DNA of 64,000 nucleotides from Acinetobacter sp. P8-3-8 (GTDB lineage: Bacteria > Pseudomonadota > Gammaproteobacteria > Pseudomonadales > Moraxellaceae). The stretch is taken from NCBI RefSeq assembly GCF_000214135.1, contig NZ_AFIE01000002.1:166442-230441 (forward strand), in the 5' to 3' direction. The notes beneath the pieces are model-generated. The model made no database searches and was not told where the DNA came from. It saw only the letters and a list, made by a program, of their open reading frames with translations. Made by a program: the position numbers and the translations under genes. Shown piece by piece: positions 51,995 through 61,530 of the stretch. The number at the start of each line of letters is the position of its first letter. Within the stretch, counting starts at the first letter, position 1.

Positions 51995-53458
51995 TTAACC
52001 TGCTTTTTCAACTTCTTCATACGGTTGAACTGCAATTTCAGAAAGCATATTCTCAAACGAGAAGATTTGATCTAGTTGTTCTTGGGTTAACAATCCTTGC
52101 TCAAGTACTACTTCTTGAATGGTTTTATTCTCAGCAATACATTGTTTACCGATTTCATCACATTTTGCATGACCTAAAATAGGGTCAAGTAATGTGATGA
52201 TACCAACACTGCGCATCACTGAACCAAAACAAGTTTGTTCGTTGGCAACAACACCTTGGATACATTTTTCATCCAAAGTCTGGATACCATTGATTAACAA
52301 TTCAATAGATTCATTTAACGAAACTGCAATCACTGGCTCCATCACATTCAGTTGCAATTGCCCTGCTTCTGCTGCAAAAGTAATCGTTAGATCATTACCA
52401 ATCACTTTAAAAGCAATTTGATTTACCACTTCTGGAATCACTGGATTCACTTTTGCAGGCATAATCGATGAACCAGCTTGTAATTCTGGTAGACGAATTT
52501 CCCATAAACCTGTACGCGGCCCAGAACTGAGTAACCGTAAATCATTACAAATTTTAGAAAGTTTAACGGCTAAGCGTTTTAGTGTACTTGAAAGTAAAAT
52601 AAATACACCACAGTCACTTGTCGCTTCTACATAATCTTCCGCACCAATTAAATTTAAACCTGTGATTAATTTTAAGTTTTGATTGACTTGTGCAGCATAA
52701 CCATGTGGTGTATTTACACCAGTACCAATCGCTGTAGCACCTAAATTAATTTCTAATAATAATTCACGCGTTTTTTTAATTAAACGTACATCTTCTTTTA
52801 ATAAGGTTGCAAAGGCATGAAACTCTTGTCCTAAAGTCATTGGTACTGCATCTTGTAATTGAGTGCGTCCCATTTTTAAAACATGTTGGAATTCAGCCGA
52901 TTTAATAAGCAATGAGTGAATTAATTGATTTATTTTTTCAAATAATAAATCCAATGAATAATAAGTCGCTAAACGTAATGCTGTTGGATAAACATCATTG
53001 GTTGATTGTGATTTATTTACATGATCATTCGGGTGGATAATGTCATACCGACCTTTGGAATAGCCTAGAGATTCTAAGGCAATATTTGCAATCACCTCAT
53101 TCGCATTCATATTGATTGATGTACCTGCACCACCTTGAAACACATCTGACGGAAACGACTCTCGCCATTGTTCAGGGTGCTGAATCAATTGATCACAGGC
53201 ATTTTGTATAGCCTTACTGGTTTCTGCTGAAATTTTATCAAATTGCTGATTGGTTTGCGCAGAAGCCTTTTTCACTTGCGCCAATGCACGGATAAAAAAA
53301 CTCTGTTCTCCAACCGTATGTTTAGAGATTTTAAAGTTTTCTAAGGCTCTGATCGTGTGTATACCGTAATAACTATCTAATGGTACTTCTTTAGCACCCA
53401 GTAAATCTTTTTCTATTCTCGTTGTTTCTGCTTGAACCGTTTCTAATTCCATTTGCAT
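51995..53458 (-). CDS. aspA: Aspartate ammonia-lyase
   Basis: Splits aspartate into fumarate and ammonia. A 487-residue member of the fumarase/aspartase superfamily with the signature GSSIMPAKVNP near residue 325, the GRTQLQDAVPMTLGQEF block and the catalytic region SQSTNDVYPTALR. Somewhat longer than usual at the N-terminus (VQAETTRIEKDLLG); ATG 53452 is an alternative start. Divergent from putP. Confidence 0.9.
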   Translation of the reverse strand: MQMELETVQAETTRIEKDLLGAKEVPLDSYYGIHTIRALENFKISKHTVGEQSFFIRALAQVKKASAQTNQQFDKISAETSKAIQNACDQLIQHPEQWRESFPSDVFQGGAGTSINMNANEVIANIALESLGYSKGRYDIIHPNDHVNKSQSTNDVYPTALRLATYYSLDLLFEKINQLIHSLLIKSAEFQHVLKMGRTQLQDAVPMTLGQEFHAFATLLKEDVRLIKKTRELLLEINLGATAIGTGVNTPHGYAAQVNQNLKLITGLNLIGAEDYVEATSDCGVFILLSSTLKRLAVKLSKICNDLRLLSSGPRTGLWEIRLPELQAGSSIMPAKVNPVIPEVVNQIAFKVIGNDLTITFAAEAGQLQLNVMEPVIAVSLNESIELLINGIQTLDEKCIQGVVANEQTCFGSVMRSVGIITLLDPILGHAKCDEIGKQCIAENKTIQEVVLEQGLLTQEQLDQIFSFENMLSEIAVQPYEEVEKAG

Positions 53459-53818
53459 TTACTCTAATAATGCACTGTAGGTGTGCAACAGCTAAATCAT
53501 ATTCCTTTTAATCTGTTTCTGTATTAGCAAAATACATCTTTTCGATAAAATTTCTTATTGGAATATTAATACATGTAGCCTTTGTAACTTTGTGTAAAGT
53601 TGATATTTAGACAATATTTTTCCTGATGAAAAAATAATCCATTCTGCTCGATATTTTCAATTGTATCTAAATGTACATTCAGATACATAATGCTCTCATA
53701 ATCACCCTATAAAAATTACAGCGATTTTTTTTCATTTTATGGAAGAATCTGCACCTAAATGTGTAGCTATAAAAAAATAATGCTTGGATAATATGTCCCA
53801 AATGGAAAAGGATTGATT
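53459..53818. other. Divergent promoter region aspA / putP
   Basis: A 360-base, AT-rich stretch without a gene. It must hold both promoters. I see no strong palindrome or riboswitch. Confidence 0.4.
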
Positions 53819-55318
53819 ATGGACTCACTTAACCCCACAGTGGTTACTTTTATTTTTTATATCATCGCAATGGTTTGTATTGGATTATATGCATATAGAA
53901 GAACCACAGATTTCTCAGATTATATTTTGGGTGGTCGAAGCTTAGGTAGCTTTGTAACTGCACTTTCAGCAGGTGCTTCTGACATGAGTGGTTGGTTACT
54001 CATGGGCTTGCCGGGCGCAATTTATCTTACGGGGCTCTCTGAATCATGGATTGCAATTGGTTTAATCATCGGTGCATGGTTCAACTGGTATTTAGTTGCA
54101 GGACGTTTACGTGTACATACGGAAGTCCAGAATAATGCACTCACCTTACCCGATTATTTTACCAGTCGTTTTGGAGATAAAAAGAAAGTTCTTCGCATTA
54201 TCTCGGCATTGGTAATTCTAATCTTTTTCGGTATTTATTGTGCATCGGGTATGGTTGCAGGCGCACGATTATTCGAAAGTATTTTTGCGATGGATTACAC
54301 CACTGCACTATGGGTAAGTGCGATTGCAACAATGAGTTATGTTTGTATTGGCGGTTTCTTAGCGATTAGCTGGACAGATACTTTCCAAGCAGGCTTAATG
54401 ATTTTTGCACTGTTGCTTGCACCGATTATGACTTTCTTAGCGATTGGTGATCTACAACATGTAAACCAATTAATCGAAACTGCTCGCCCACACGCTGCCA
54501 GTATGTTTAGTGGTGTAAGTGCTATTGCGATCATTTCATCAATGGCTTGGGGATTAGGTTATTTTGGTCAACCTCATATTTTAGTGCGTTTCATGGCAGC
54601 AGATTCGGTAAAATCGATTCCAAATGCACGTCGCATTGGTATGGCTTGGATGATTCTTTGCTTAGCAGGTGCTGTTGCTGTGGGTTATGTTGGTATTGCA
54701 TATTTCCAAGCAAATCCTGATATTCCTGCTGCTGCAATCGTGGCAAAAAACCCTGAAACTGTGTTTATGGAATTGACTAAAGTTCTATTTAATCCATGGG
54801 TTGCAGGTGTAATTTTAGCAGCAATTTTAGCCGCTGTAATGAGTACACTCAGCTGTCAGCTTTTAGTTTGTTCAAGTGCATTAACTGAAGATTTATACAA
54901 AGCGTTTTTACGTAAAAATGCTTCGCAAAAAGAATTGGTTTGGGTTGGACGTTTCATGGTATTTGCAATTGCTGTATTAGCGATTTTGTTAGCCATGAAC
55001 CCTGAAAGTAAAGTGCTTGGTTTAGTTTCATACGCTTGGGCTGGTTTTGGTGCTGCATTTGGTCCATTGATTATTCTTTCAGTGTTTTGGAAGCGTATGA
55101 CTTTAAATGGCGCATTAGTCGGTATGATCGTTGGTGCGGTAACGGTTATTCTTTGGAAAAACACCATGGCCGATACGGGTTTATATGAAATCGTACCGGG
55201 CTTCATCTTGTCCTTTATCAGCATCGTGGTTGTCAGTTTAATGGGCAAAGCGCCACAACAGGATGTTGTTGATCGTTTTGAAAAAGCTGAACAAATCTAT
55301 GATCGTGAAATGAATTAA
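53819..55318 (+). CDS. putP: Sodium/proline symporter
   Basis: Imports proline with sodium. A 499-residue member of the SSS family, 13 membrane segments. Signature stretches: YILGGRSLGSFVTALSAGAS, SDMSGWLLMGLPGAIY, and GYFGQPHILVRFMA. ATG 53819 lies seven bases after AAAAGGA. An MITE-like element and the Lrp gene lie between it and putA, which it serves. Confidence 0.93.
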   Translation: MDSLNPTVVTFIFYIIAMVCIGLYAYRRTTDFSDYILGGRSLGSFVTALSAGASDMSGWLLMGLPGAIYLTGLSESWIAIGLIIGAWFNWYLVAGRLRVHTEVQNNALTLPDYFTSRFGDKKKVLRIISALVILIFFGIYCASGMVAGARLFESIFAMDYTTALWVSAIATMSYVCIGGFLAISWTDTFQAGLMIFALLLAPIMTFLAIGDLQHVNQLIETARPHAASMFSGVSAIAIISSMAWGLGYFGQPHILVRFMAADSVKSIPNARRIGMAWMILCLAGAVAVGYVGIAYFQANPDIPAAAIVAKNPETVFMELTKVLFNPWVAGVILAAILAAVMSTLSCQLLVCSSALTEDLYKAFLRKNASQKELVWVGRFMVFAIAVLAILLAMNPESKVLGLVSYAWAGFGAAFGPLIILSVFWKRMTLNGALVGMIVGAVTVILWKNTMADTGLYEIVPGFILSFISIVVVSLMGKAPQQDVVDRFEKAEQIYDREMN

Positions 55319-55326
55319 GTAATAAC

Positions 55327-55598
55327 TTAGGGTCTGTTGACATTTCATAAATGGCTTGCGTTGTAGGCTAAAATTGAGCAGACGAGGAATGAAACGAAGA
55401 GAATAGCGAGACTATTTTCAAGTTTCATAACGAAGGCTGAGATAATTTTAGCCACAACCCTTCGGGACTAGAGTGTTTTTTGACGCTACGTTGTTGTGAA
55501 CTACTCATTTAGAATGACTAAATTTCGTATTTCACGCCTAGTATCGCCTAAAAAACACTCATAGTCGCAAACATAGACGAATTGTCTACAGACCCTAA
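55327..55598. mobile_element. MITE-like element with 16-bp inverted ends
   Basis: Ends TTAGGGTCTGTTGACA (55327-55342) and TGTCTACAGACCCTAA (55583-55598) are inverted repeats with one mismatch, 272 bases overall. The inside has no coding frame and contains GAGCAGACGAGGAATGAAAC and AGAGAATAGCGAGACTATTT, which I recall from non-autonomous repeats in other Acinetobacter. No target duplication is obvious. A cognate transposase is not in the window. Confidence 0.7.
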
Positions 55599-55616
55599 TA
55601 ATTTAAAATAAATTTT

Positions 55617-55640
55617 AGGGGCGCAAGCCCCTTTAATTTT
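55617..55640. terminator. Terminator after putP region / lrp
   Basis: Stem AGGGGC / GCCCCT with a GCAA tetraloop and TTTAATTTT following. Confidence 0.65.
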
Positions 55641-55714
55641 GAATATTGAAAATAAAACCTGTAGCTATAGTTGAATTTACTAGATCGATAATATGTACAT
55701 GCACAATAACGACC

Positions 55715-56203
55715 TTACTTAATTTTATTATTCAAATAAATCTGCGAACTGTCTTTAATCACTTCCATCACTGGATAGCTTCGTGTTTCTTTTACTCCGG
55801 GCAATTGCCATAGAATTTGACCTGAAATACGTCGAAACTCTTCCATATTCTTACAGCGAATTTTCACCAGAAAATCAAACCCTCCACTAATCATATGACA
55901 CGCCATGATTTCTGGATATTGCACAACAGCATACGAAAATTCATCTAAAACATTGGGTGTTGTTTTATCTAAAAGAATTTCCACAAAAACCACAAAATTC
56001 GAATTTAGCTTCTCATAATTGAGTTTAGCTTCGTAACCTAGAATAAAACCTTCATTCCCCAACTTTTGCACTCTTGCCAAAGCCGCAGTCGGTGACAGGT
56101 TCACCGCTTCTGCAAGTTTGATATTGGAAATACGACCATCTTTTTGCAAGATATCTAAAATTTTAATATCTATACGGTCTAGGCTTAAAATATCGCTATT
56201 CAT
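55715..56203 (-). CDS. Lrp/AsnC-family regulator (probable PutR)
   Basis: A 162-residue regulator with N-terminal helix-turn-helix (LDRIDIKILDILQKDGRISN then AEAVNLSPTAALARVQ) and C-terminal RAM effector domain. It is divergent from putA by 121 bases. In bacteria whose PutA has no DNA-binding domain, an Lrp-type protein (PutR) activates putA when proline is present; that role fits here and is inferred. Confidence 0.85.
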   Translation of the reverse strand: MNSDILSLDRIDIKILDILQKDGRISNIKLAEAVNLSPTAALARVQKLGNEGFILGYEAKLNYEKLNSNFVVFVEILLDKTTPNVLDEFSYAVVQYPEIMACHMISGGFDFLVKIRCKNMEEFRRISGQILWQLPGVKETRSYPVMEVIKDSSQIYLNNKIK

Positions 56204-56278
56204 ATGAATTATTCTCTAAAAAATAGGGAAATTATAGTGAGTTATTCGTTAAATATTTTGTAATCATAAATTATATAA

Positions 56279-56294
56279 AGTTGTAAATTCAACT
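56279..56294. promoter_or_regulatory. Candidate Lrp-type site before putA
   Basis: Imperfect palindrome AGTTGTAAATTCAACT, 31 bases before the putA start, in the divergent gap. Lrp-family sites vary, so this is tentative. Confidence 0.35.
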
Positions 56295-56324
56295 CAAAGT
56301 TTTAACAAGTCACAGGATGTTGAC

Positions 56325-59300
56325 ATGAGTAGCATTGAAAGTTTCCCTCATACCGATTACGCTCCCGCTAGTTTAGATTATATTACTGAATTCAAAGATA
56401 AAAATGATCATGAAGTAGCAATCAACACTGCATGGCGTCGCTCTGAGCCTGAGTGTGTAGAACATTTGCTAGAACAGACGCAAATTGATCAAGAATTGAA
56501 TCAAAAAATTTATGATATTGCTTTCAATTTAGCGCATAGTTTGCGTGATCGCAAAAGTTCATCGGGTAAAGCAGGGATCGTTCAAGGCTTATTACAAGAG
56601 TTTTCGCTTTCTTCACAGGAAGGCATTGCGCTCATGTGTTTGGCTGAAGCTTTGTTGCGTATTCCAGACAGTGCAACACGTGATTTACTCATCCGTGACA
56701 AAATAAATCAAGGCAATTGGAAAGATCATTTAGGTCAAAGTAACTTGATGTTCGTCAATGCTGCGGCTTGGGGCTTAATGCTCACAGGCAAATTGATGGA
56801 AACACCAAAACAAACCAGTCTTTCAAGTATTTTAACCTCTCTCCTTGCCCGTACTGGTAAAGGCATCATCCGTAAAGCTGTTGATGTCGCTATGCGCATG
56901 ATGGGCGAACAGTTTGTCACAGGTGAAACCATTGAAGAGGCTTTGGATCATGCCAAAGTGCTTGAAGACAAAGGTTTCCGCTATTCTTATGACATGTTAG
57001 GTGAAGCAGCACTGACTGAACATGACGCTGATCGTTATTTTGAAGATTATACCCAAGCGATTCATGCGATTGGTAAAGCATCTGAAGGTAAAGATGTTTA
57101 CTCAGGTCCGGGTATTTCTATCAAACTTTCCGCTTTACACCCTCGTTATCAACGTTCACAAATTGAACGTGTGCATCAAGAGCTTTACCCTAGAATTTTA
57201 AATTTAGCACTGCTCGCTAAAACCTACGATATTGGTTTAAACATTGATGCAGAAGAAACGGAACGTTTAGAGCTTTCGTTGGAACTTTTAGAGCGTTTAT
57301 GTTTTGAGCCTCAACTCGATGGCTGGAAAGGTATTGGTTTTGTCATCCAAGCTTACCAAAAACGTTGCTTCTATTTAGTTGATTATATTGTTGATCTGGC
57401 AAAACGTAGCAATAAGCGTCTGATGATCCGTTTGGTGAAAGGTGCATATTGGGACAGCGAAATTAAAAAAGCTCAAATTGATGGTATGTCCGACTACCCT
57501 GTGTTTACACGTAAAGTACATACTGATTTGTCATATATTGCCTGTGCTAAAAAGTTGTTGGCAGCGCCTGAAAATATCTATCCGCAATTTGCGACGCATA
57601 ATGCGCAAACACTGGCTACAATTTATGAACTTGCAGATCCGAGTAATTATCATGCAGGACAATATGAATTCCAATGCCTACATGGCATGGGCGAACCACT
57701 GTATGAGCAAGTCGTTGGTAAAAAGTCTGATAATAAATTAGGCGTGCCTTGTCGTATTTATGCACCTGTAGGAAATCACGAAACATTATTGGCGTACTTA
57801 GTTCGTCGTTTGTTAGAAAATGGTGCCAATACTTCTTTTGTAAATCGTATTGCTGATAAAAATATTAAAATCGAAGACTTGATTGAAAATCCAACTCAAG
57901 AAATTTTAGCAACCGCACAAAAAGAACATGCGGTTGGCTTAAAGCACCCTGCTATTCCATTACCACAAGATCTTTACCAAGGTATTCGCCAAAATTCTAA
58001 AGGTATTGACTTAGCCAATGACAGTGAATTAGCTGAACTGAATCAGGTTGTTCAGCAATATTCACATCATCAATGGAATAGTTATAGCTTAGTTGACAAC
58101 TTAGATGTACAAGATTTGTCAGAACAAAATACTCAAGAAATTCGCAATCCATCGAACCATGACGATCTTGTCGGTTATGTGATTGAAGCAGAAACAGCTC
58201 AGGTTGATTTAGCGCTGAACAATGCACATCAAGCTTTTGAGAATTGGAAGAATACAGACAAAGATTTTCGTGCAGATGCGCTATTAAAAGCTGCTGATAT
58301 CATGGAATCACGTATACAAGAGCTGATGGTTTTGCTGTGTCGTGAAAGTGGTAAAACCTATAGCAATGGTATTGCTGAAGTTCGTGAAGCTGTTGATTTC
58401 CTACGTTATTATGCTGCTCAAATGCAACACATTTCAGAAGACGTACAACTCAAGCCACTCGGTACAATTCTATGTATCAGCCCTTGGAATTTCCCATTGG
58501 CTATTTTTACAGGACAAGTTGCAGCAGCATTGGTTGCGGGCAATACTGTCATTGCAAAACCTGCTGAACAAACCCCTTTGATTGCAGCACAGGCGATTCA
58601 AATATTATGGGAAGCTGGCATACCGCAAGCAGTAGTACAACTTCTACCAGGTCGTGGTGAAACAGTTGGCGCTCAACTCAGTCAAGATGAACGTATTCAA
58701 GGTATTATGTTTACGGGTTCAACTGAAGTTGCGAAAATCCTGCAAAAGACTTTGTCACAACGCATCAGCCCATCAGGTCAAGCGATTCCTTTAATTGCTG
58801 AAACTGGTGGACAAAATGCCATGATCGTAGACTCATCTGCACTCACTGAACAAGTGGTGATTGATGCAGTGAACTCAGCTTTCGATAGCGCAGGTCAACG
58901 TTGTTCTGCCCTACGCATTTTATGTGTACAAGAAGATAATGCTGCGACATTAATCAAAATGTTAAAAGGTGCAATGCAACAATTGAAAATGGGCAATCCT
59001 GTTGCGTTAAAAACCGACATTGGCCCTGTGATTGATTTCGAAGCACAGCAAAACATTGAAAAACATATTGAAAACATGCGTAGCAAAGGTTATCCAGTAC
59101 ATCAACTTGCTGAAAATACCCCAAGCAGTGACTTAAACCAAGGCACGTTTATTGTTCCAACACTGATCGAATTGCCGAATTTAAATGATTTACAACGTGA
59201 AGTGTTTGGCCCTGTATTACACATCATCACTTATAAATATGGTGAGTTAAAACAATTATTGAATCAAATCAATAGTAAAGGTTATGGTCTAACCATGGGC

Positions 59301-60086
59301 TTACATACTCGTATTGATGAAACTATTCAAACTACAATTGAACATGCCGAAGTTGGAAATTTATACATTAACCGCAATATCGTCGGTGCTGTTGTCGGTG
59401 TGCAACCTTTTGGTGGTGAAGGCTTATCAGGTACTGGCCCTAAAGCAGGTGGTCCGATTTATTTGTATAAATTGTTGCAACACAGCGAATTACCAAAAAA
59501 ACCATTTGGTACTTTAAAGAATATTGCTGAGCAATTTGGACTTAAAGCTCCTGAAATGCACAGTCAGTTTAAAACATGGGTTGCACAAAACTATCCGCAA
59601 CATACTTTGCAACATTATCAATCACCTATTGCGCTGTATGAACTTCCTGGTCCTACGGGTGAATTGAACCAATATCAAGTGGTTGCGAGATCTCATGTAT
59701 TGGCAATTTCGAATGATGAATATGGATTATTGAACCAATTCAATGCAATTTTAGCGGTTGGAGCGAAGGTCTGTATTTTGAATGATCACGCACTTGCGCT
59801 TAAAATGATTCAAAGCATGCCAAAAGCACTCAAGCAACAATTTACCATGACCAATGATCTAAAATCAGGTGAGTTCGATGCAGTGATTCATCAAGATTCT
59901 TCGAAAAACTTAATGCGATTACAAAGTATTCTTGCGCAACGACAAGGTGCAATAATCGGCATTACTCATCTCAATGATCCAAGTGAATCTATTCCGCTTG
60001 AACGGTTAGTGATTGAACGTGCGATTAGCATTAATACCGCAGCCGCAGGTGGTAATGCCAGTTTAATGACTTTGGATAATGTCTGA
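56325..60086 (+). CDS. putA: Bifunctional proline dehydrogenase / P5C dehydrogenase
   Basis: Oxidises proline to glutamate in two steps. In 1253 residues it has the arch region, a proline dehydrogenase barrel (RLVKGAYWDSEIKKAQ near residue 369) and an aldehyde dehydrogenase domain (ETGGQN near 826, catalytic Cys in AGQRCSALR near 859), plus a C-terminal domain. The start aligns with E. coli PutA only after its first about 80 residues, so the ribbon-helix-helix DNA-binding domain is missing and the protein is not its own repressor. The divergent Lrp gene probably takes that role. Start follows CAGGATGTTGAC. Confidence 0.95.
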   Translation: MSSIESFPHTDYAPASLDYITEFKDKNDHEVAINTAWRRSEPECVEHLLEQTQIDQELNQKIYDIAFNLAHSLRDRKSSSGKAGIVQGLLQEFSLSSQEGIALMCLAEALLRIPDSATRDLLIRDKINQGNWKDHLGQSNLMFVNAAAWGLMLTGKLMETPKQTSLSSILTSLLARTGKGIIRKAVDVAMRMMGEQFVTGETIEEALDHAKVLEDKGFRYSYDMLGEAALTEHDADRYFEDYTQAIHAIGKASEGKDVYSGPGISIKLSALHPRYQRSQIERVHQELYPRILNLALLAKTYDIGLNIDAEETERLELSLELLERLCFEPQLDGWKGIGFVIQAYQKRCFYLVDYIVDLAKRSNKRLMIRLVKGAYWDSEIKKAQIDGMSDYPVFTRKVHTDLSYIACAKKLLAAPENIYPQFATHNAQTLATIYELADPSNYHAGQYEFQCLHGMGEPLYEQVVGKKSDNKLGVPCRIYAPVGNHETLLAYLVRRLLENGANTSFVNRIADKNIKIEDLIENPTQEILATAQKEHAVGLKHPAIPLPQDLYQGIRQNSKGIDLANDSELAELNQVVQQYSHHQWNSYSLVDNLDVQDLSEQNTQEIRNPSNHDDLVGYVIEAETAQVDLALNNAHQAFENWKNTDKDFRADALLKAADIMESRIQELMVLLCRESGKTYSNGIAEVREAVDFLRYYAAQMQHISEDVQLKPLGTILCISPWNFPLAIFTGQVAAALVAGNTVIAKPAEQTPLIAAQAIQILWEAGIPQAVVQLLPGRGETVGAQLSQDERIQGIMFTGSTEVAKILQKTLSQRISPSGQAIPLIAETGGQNAMIVDSSALTEQVVIDAVNSAFDSAGQRCSALRILCVQEDNAATLIKMLKGAMQQLKMGNPVALKTDIGPVIDFEAQQNIEKHIENMRSKGYPVHQLAENTPSSDLNQGTFIVPTLIELPNLNDLQREVFGPVLHIITYKYGELKQLLNQINSKGYGLTMGLHTRIDETIQTTIEHAEVGNLYINRNIVGAVVGVQPFGGEGLSGTGPKAGGPIYLYKLLQHSELPKKPFGTLKNIAEQFGLKAPEMHSQFKTWVAQNYPQHTLQHYQSPIALYELPGPTGELNQYQVVARSHVLAISNDEYGLLNQFNAILAVGAKVCILNDHALALKMIQSMPKALKQQFTMTNDLKSGEFDAVIHQDSSKNLMRLQSILAQRQGAIIGITHLNDPSESIPLERLVIERAISINTAAAGGNASLMTLDNV

Positions 60087-60177
60087 TTTCTCAGTTATTT
60101 ATTGAAAAGTAAATGAACAAGAAATAAATAAGCTAGAAATAACACTCATTTAATTTGTTAAAATGCATCTTAAATGA

Positions 60178-60216
60178 GTAAAACCAAGTCAATCATCATT
60201 GGCTTGGTTTTTTTAA
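60178..60216. terminator. Terminator between putA and tetR
   Basis: AAACCAAGTCAAT / ATTGGCTTGGTTT around a 4-base loop with A and T runs; one mismatch; bidirectional for the two convergent genes. Confidence 0.8.
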
Positions 60217-60245
60217 TTTATATCGATGATACATAAATTATGTTC

Positions 60246-60803
60246 TTATTCTTTTGGATAAGTTCTTAGAAGCAATTCTTGTTTTATTGTCTCATAATCC
60301 TCTTGCGGCTCTGGTATTAAACCTTCAATAAACCATGCACCATCTGCTGCATAGCGTAAAATTTTTAAATCAAAAGATTGATCTGTTGTAACATGTTGAG
60401 TTAAACGATGGTCTAACCATTGATACCACATTTCACTAAAAGATTTATCGGTCATCACCGTCATACATAAAGCACCCCATGCAGAGTTTAAACCGACACT
60501 GGAACTTAGAGTGACTTCAATATATGCTCGAGTAAAACAGCCGTACTCAACAGGATCATTTTCAATTTTAGTGCTGATTTCTCTATCTAATTGATTAATT
60601 AACTCTTCAAGCATGGCCTTAATCAAAATTTGCTTATTGGCAAAATGATGAAACACACCACCTTTGGTGATGCCTGCCATCGTTGCCACGCTTTGAATAG
60701 ACATACCTTGCACACCATTTTCGGCTGCAAGCTGAATTGCACTGTCTAAAATTAATTGCTTGATGCGTTCTGGGTCTTTTTTACGTTGATGTGGATTTTC
60801 CAT
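60246..60803 (-). CDS. TetR-family repressor of the SMR pump
   Basis: A 185-residue regulator. Helix-turn-helix near residues 25-60 reads GVQGMSIQSVATMAGITKGG then VFHHFANKQ; the rest is the ligand-binding core. ATG 60803 follows GGGAG at good spacing, better than ATG 60833. It is the second gene of an operon with the SMR pump (gap 52 bases). The 40-base palindrome before that pump gene is its likely operator. Confidence 0.85.
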   Translation of the reverse strand: MENPHQRKKDPERIKQLILDSAIQLAAENGVQGMSIQSVATMAGITKGGVFHHFANKQILIKAMLEELINQLDREISTKIENDPVEYGCFTRAYIEVTLSSSVGLNSAWGALCMTVMTDKSFSEMWYQWLDHRLTQHVTTDQSFDLKILRYAADGAWFIEGLIPEPQEDYETIKQELLLRTYPKE

Positions 60804-60855
60804 CTTTCTATCTCCCGCCAATTCTATTTTCACCTAAACTGTTGGACTAATAATG

Positions 60856-61200
60856 TTAATGACCAGTTGAAGCTGAAAATAAATTAATGACCACCACACC
60901 CGATACAATTAAACCAATTCCAATCATTGCGGCAGCATCAAGACTTTGCTTAAACACAAAATAGCCAATAATTGCAGTTAAAATAATCCCCACACCTGCC
61001 CAAATTGCATAAGCGATACCTAAAGGAATCACTTTAATCACTTGTGACAATAGATAGAAAGCTAAACTAAACAATACAATCACAGCCAAAGAAGGCCATA
61101 ATTTTGTAAAGCCTTCTGATTTGACTAAAAATGTTGAACCTGTCACTTCTGAAATGATCGCGAAGCCCAATAAAATATATGCGAATAATAAAGAATTCAT
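60856..61200 (-). CDS. SMR-family multidrug efflux protein
   Basis: A 114-residue small multidrug resistance protein: four membrane helices with the essential Glu18 in the first (AIISEVTGSTFLVKSEGFT), IPLGIAYAIWAGVGIILTA in the third, and GLIVSGVVVINL at the end. These proteins export quaternary ammonium and other cations as dimers. The start ATG 61200 has no visible Shine-Dalgarno; the palindrome at 61208-61247 is directly before it. Similar to, but not clearly, AbeS. Co-transcribed with the TetR gene. Confidence 0.9.
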   Translation of the reverse strand: MNSLLFAYILLGFAIISEVTGSTFLVKSEGFTKLWPSLAVIVLFSLAFYLLSQVIKVIPLGIAYAIWAGVGIILTAIIGYFVFKQSLDAAAMIGIGLIVSGVVVINLFSASTGH

Positions 61201-61207
61201 CACCACG

Positions 61208-61247
61208 ACTCAATTAACATACCAGTTGGTTGGTATGTTAATTGAGT
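61208..61247. promoter_or_regulatory. 40-base perfect palindromic operator before the SMR pump
   Basis: Arms ACTCAATTAACATACCA (61208-61224) and TGGTATGTTAATTGAGT (61231-61247) are perfect 17-bp complements with a 6-base spacer GTTGGT. The right size and position for a TetR-type operator with repeat half-sites. It begins eight bases before the start codon, so it also would fold as a hairpin in the mRNA. Confidence 0.8.
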
Positions 61248-61365
61248 ATGCAAGAAAAACCAAACTTTAAATAGAAATTATTTTGCTAAAAATATTAAAA
61301 ATAGGTAAATACTCATATTTTTTTTAAATTGCTATAAAAATAAAAAGTATGGATTAAGCCAATAA

Positions 61366-61400
61366 AAAAGGAGAAATGTTTAGTAAACATTTCTCCTTTT
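61366..61400 (-). terminator. Strong terminator after the 37-residue gene
   Basis: Arms AAAAGGAGAAATGTTTA / TAAACATTTCTCCTTTT, 17 bp each with one base between, followed by T and AT on both sides. It ends 17 bases after the stop of the small gene at 61417-61530. Confidence 0.8.
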
Positions 61401-61416
61401 AGAATAATTTTCTTTA

Positions 61417-61530
61417 TTAACTGGGGTTAACAAAATAGAAAAAAGACACCAACACCATAAGAATGGTAATTGATAAGAGTAAATACGTATTTAAGTTATT
61501 GAAACTTCTAATAAATTTTAATATTTCCAT
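61417..61530 (-). CDS. Predicted 37-residue single-pass membrane protein
   Basis: A short gene on the minus strand, ATG 61530 to TAA 61417. A basic N-terminal 19 residues (IRSFNNLNTYL) precedes a strong transmembrane segment (LLLSITILMVLVSFFYFV) ending NPS. The ribosome binding site is weak (GATG). A near-perfect 17-bp hairpin terminator lies 17 bases past its stop, suggesting that this small frame is really the end of a transcript. No homologue is known to me. Confidence 0.5.
   Translation of the reverse strand: MEILKFIRSFNNLNTYLLLSITILMVLVSFFYFVNPS

Noticed and set aside
58342-58581. Frames inside putA on either strand
   Set aside because: They are out-of-frame shadows of a long, well conserved gene.
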